This document shows, one piece after another, positions 13,671 to 13,998 of a stretch of DNA of 13,998 nt. Below the pieces are notes generated by a model that saw only the letters and a list, made by a program, of their open reading frames with translations, was not told the DNA's origin and did not search any database. A program made the position numbers and the translations under genes. This stretch comes from an uncultured Bacillota bacterium (GTDB lineage Bacteria; Bacillota_I; Bacilli_A; Erysipelotrichales; Erysipelotrichaceae), in NCBI GenBank assembly GCA_900321955.1, contig ONXX01000024.1, positions 1-13,998 on the forward strand. The letters run 5' to 3'. Every line of letters starts with the position of its first letter. The stretch's first letter is position 1.

Positions 13671-13687
13671 TTTTACCCTGTCTTATT

Positions 13688-13912
13688 TTAATAGTATGTG
13701 ATTGTGACGTTTTTCTTGAGCTTTTTGAGCACATTTACAAGTTCATCCACAAGCTTCATCTTTAAGGAAATGCTCAATTGTGTATTGTTCTGGTGGGCCG
13801 GGTTGACGGCACAGCCGGAAAAGATGTTGACATCGCTTGCTTCTTCAAACAGAAGCGAGGCGAGTCTGGAAGCGCCATCCGTCTTGTAATACCAGTTGAA
13901 GTAATCGTCGTT
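13688..13912 (-). CDS. C-terminal 74 residues of an unrecognised protein, 5' end missing
   Basis: The minus-strand frame reads NDDYFNWYYKTDGASRLASL (then LFEEASDVNIFSGCAVNPAH), and ends MKLVDELVNVLKKLKKNVTI-TYY with TAA at 13688, followed by a terminator. The composition is that of a real soluble protein. Upstream in frame there is no start: the codon before NDD is TAG, at the CTAG point 13913-13916, and the sequence beyond belongs to another gene on the other strand. The gene is therefore cut at that point. The family is not recognised. Confidence 0.6.
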   Translation of the reverse strand, partial: NDDYFNWYYKTDGASRLASLLFEEASDVNIFSGCAVNPAHQNNTQLSISLKMKLVDELVNVLKKLKKNVTITYY

Positions 13913-13916
13913 CTAG
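13913..13916. other. junction between two unrelated gene fragments at CTAG
   Basis: A minus-strand coding frame ends abruptly on its 5' side here, and a plus-strand amidohydrolase frame begins here without a start. CTAG is its own reverse complement and puts a TAG in both frames. A breakpoint of rearrangement or a chimeric join in the sequence explains both. Confidence 0.55.
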
Positions 13917-13998
13917 GGCTCGATCGAAGTCGGCAAGGATGCGGACTTCCTGGTCTTTGATAACGATCTGATGACGGCGGAGCACGAGGGCTTCAGCC
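13917..13998 (+). CDS. internal fragment of an amidohydrolase, cut at both ends
   Basis: The plus-strand frame reads GSIEVGKDADFLVFD-NDLMTAEHEGFS and runs off the window. GSIxxGKxADFxVxD is the near C-terminal signature of metal-dependent amidohydrolases (YtcJ, dihydroorotase/hydantoinase and deaminase types), so most of the gene should lie before it. Instead the preceding codon is TAG (13914-13916), and the sequence before that reads as the end of a different gene on the minus strand. This fragment has lost its N-terminal part, which contains the metal-binding residues. Within the window it cannot encode an active enzyme. Confidence 0.65.

Noticed and set aside
13698..13889. Plus-strand hydrophobic ORF of 63 aa
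   Set aside because: It is the antisense of a coherent minus-strand coding frame with a proper stop and terminator. Its hydrophobicity is a mirror effect.

Overview
The window looks like a chromosomal segment of a gut-type, moderate-GC Bacillota (Firmicutes), plausibly Erysipelotrichia- or Lachnospiraceae-like. This placement is an inference. It rests on strong AGGAGG ribosome binding sites, class III glutamine synthetase, a YwaF-type membrane protein, an IS3/IS150-group element and several small double-glycine leader peptides of the 'ELLKKVSGG' type. No rRNA, tRNA or CRISPR array is visible.

Layout. Bases 1-796 are the 3' part of an IS150-group insertion sequence: a transposase with a complete DDE core plus the right inverted repeat. 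Bases 849-3140 are on the minus strand. They hold a three-helix membrane protein with its own promoter and, upstream of it, a compact cluster of YwaF-like membrane protein, double-glycine peptide and a lone Ig-like beta domain protein, closed by a terminator. Bases 3235-3384 hold a doubtful small plus-strand ORF. Bases 3448-3769 hold a second double-glycine peptide gene whose cargo is a Cys4 zinc ribbon, now frameshifted.

Bases 3863-7846 form a plus-strand nitrogen/nucleotide operon. A long leader with two terminator-like hairpins precedes pyrG (CTP synthase), which overlaps glnN (glutamine synthetase III). GlnN makes the glutamine that PyrG consumes. A DUF1349-type beta-sandwich protein follows (7942-8547). 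On the minus strand are an S33-type alpha/beta hydrolase (8664-9617) and a translationally coupled pair, Ldh2-family malate/lactate dehydrogenase (11990-10875) and malic enzyme (10873-9737). Together the pair could interconvert oxaloacetate, malate and pyruvate. The malic enzyme lacks the usual glycine-rich segment just before its catalytic lysine.

A third double-glycine peptide gene lies at 12242-12499, convergent with a P-loop protein (13558-12581). At the right edge are two gene fragments that face outward from a single CTAG point (13913-13916). On the left is the C-terminus of an unrecognised minus-strand protein, on the right a plus-strand amidohydrolase segment. Both are cut at that point, which suggests a rearrangement or a chimeric join.

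The most unusual content is the set of three double-glycine peptides. Two of them share a C-terminal SEED-(I/L)...YI..HY signature and sit 10 kb apart. No C39-peptidase exporter is present in the window. The other notable points are the deletion-bearing malic enzyme and the pyrG leader.
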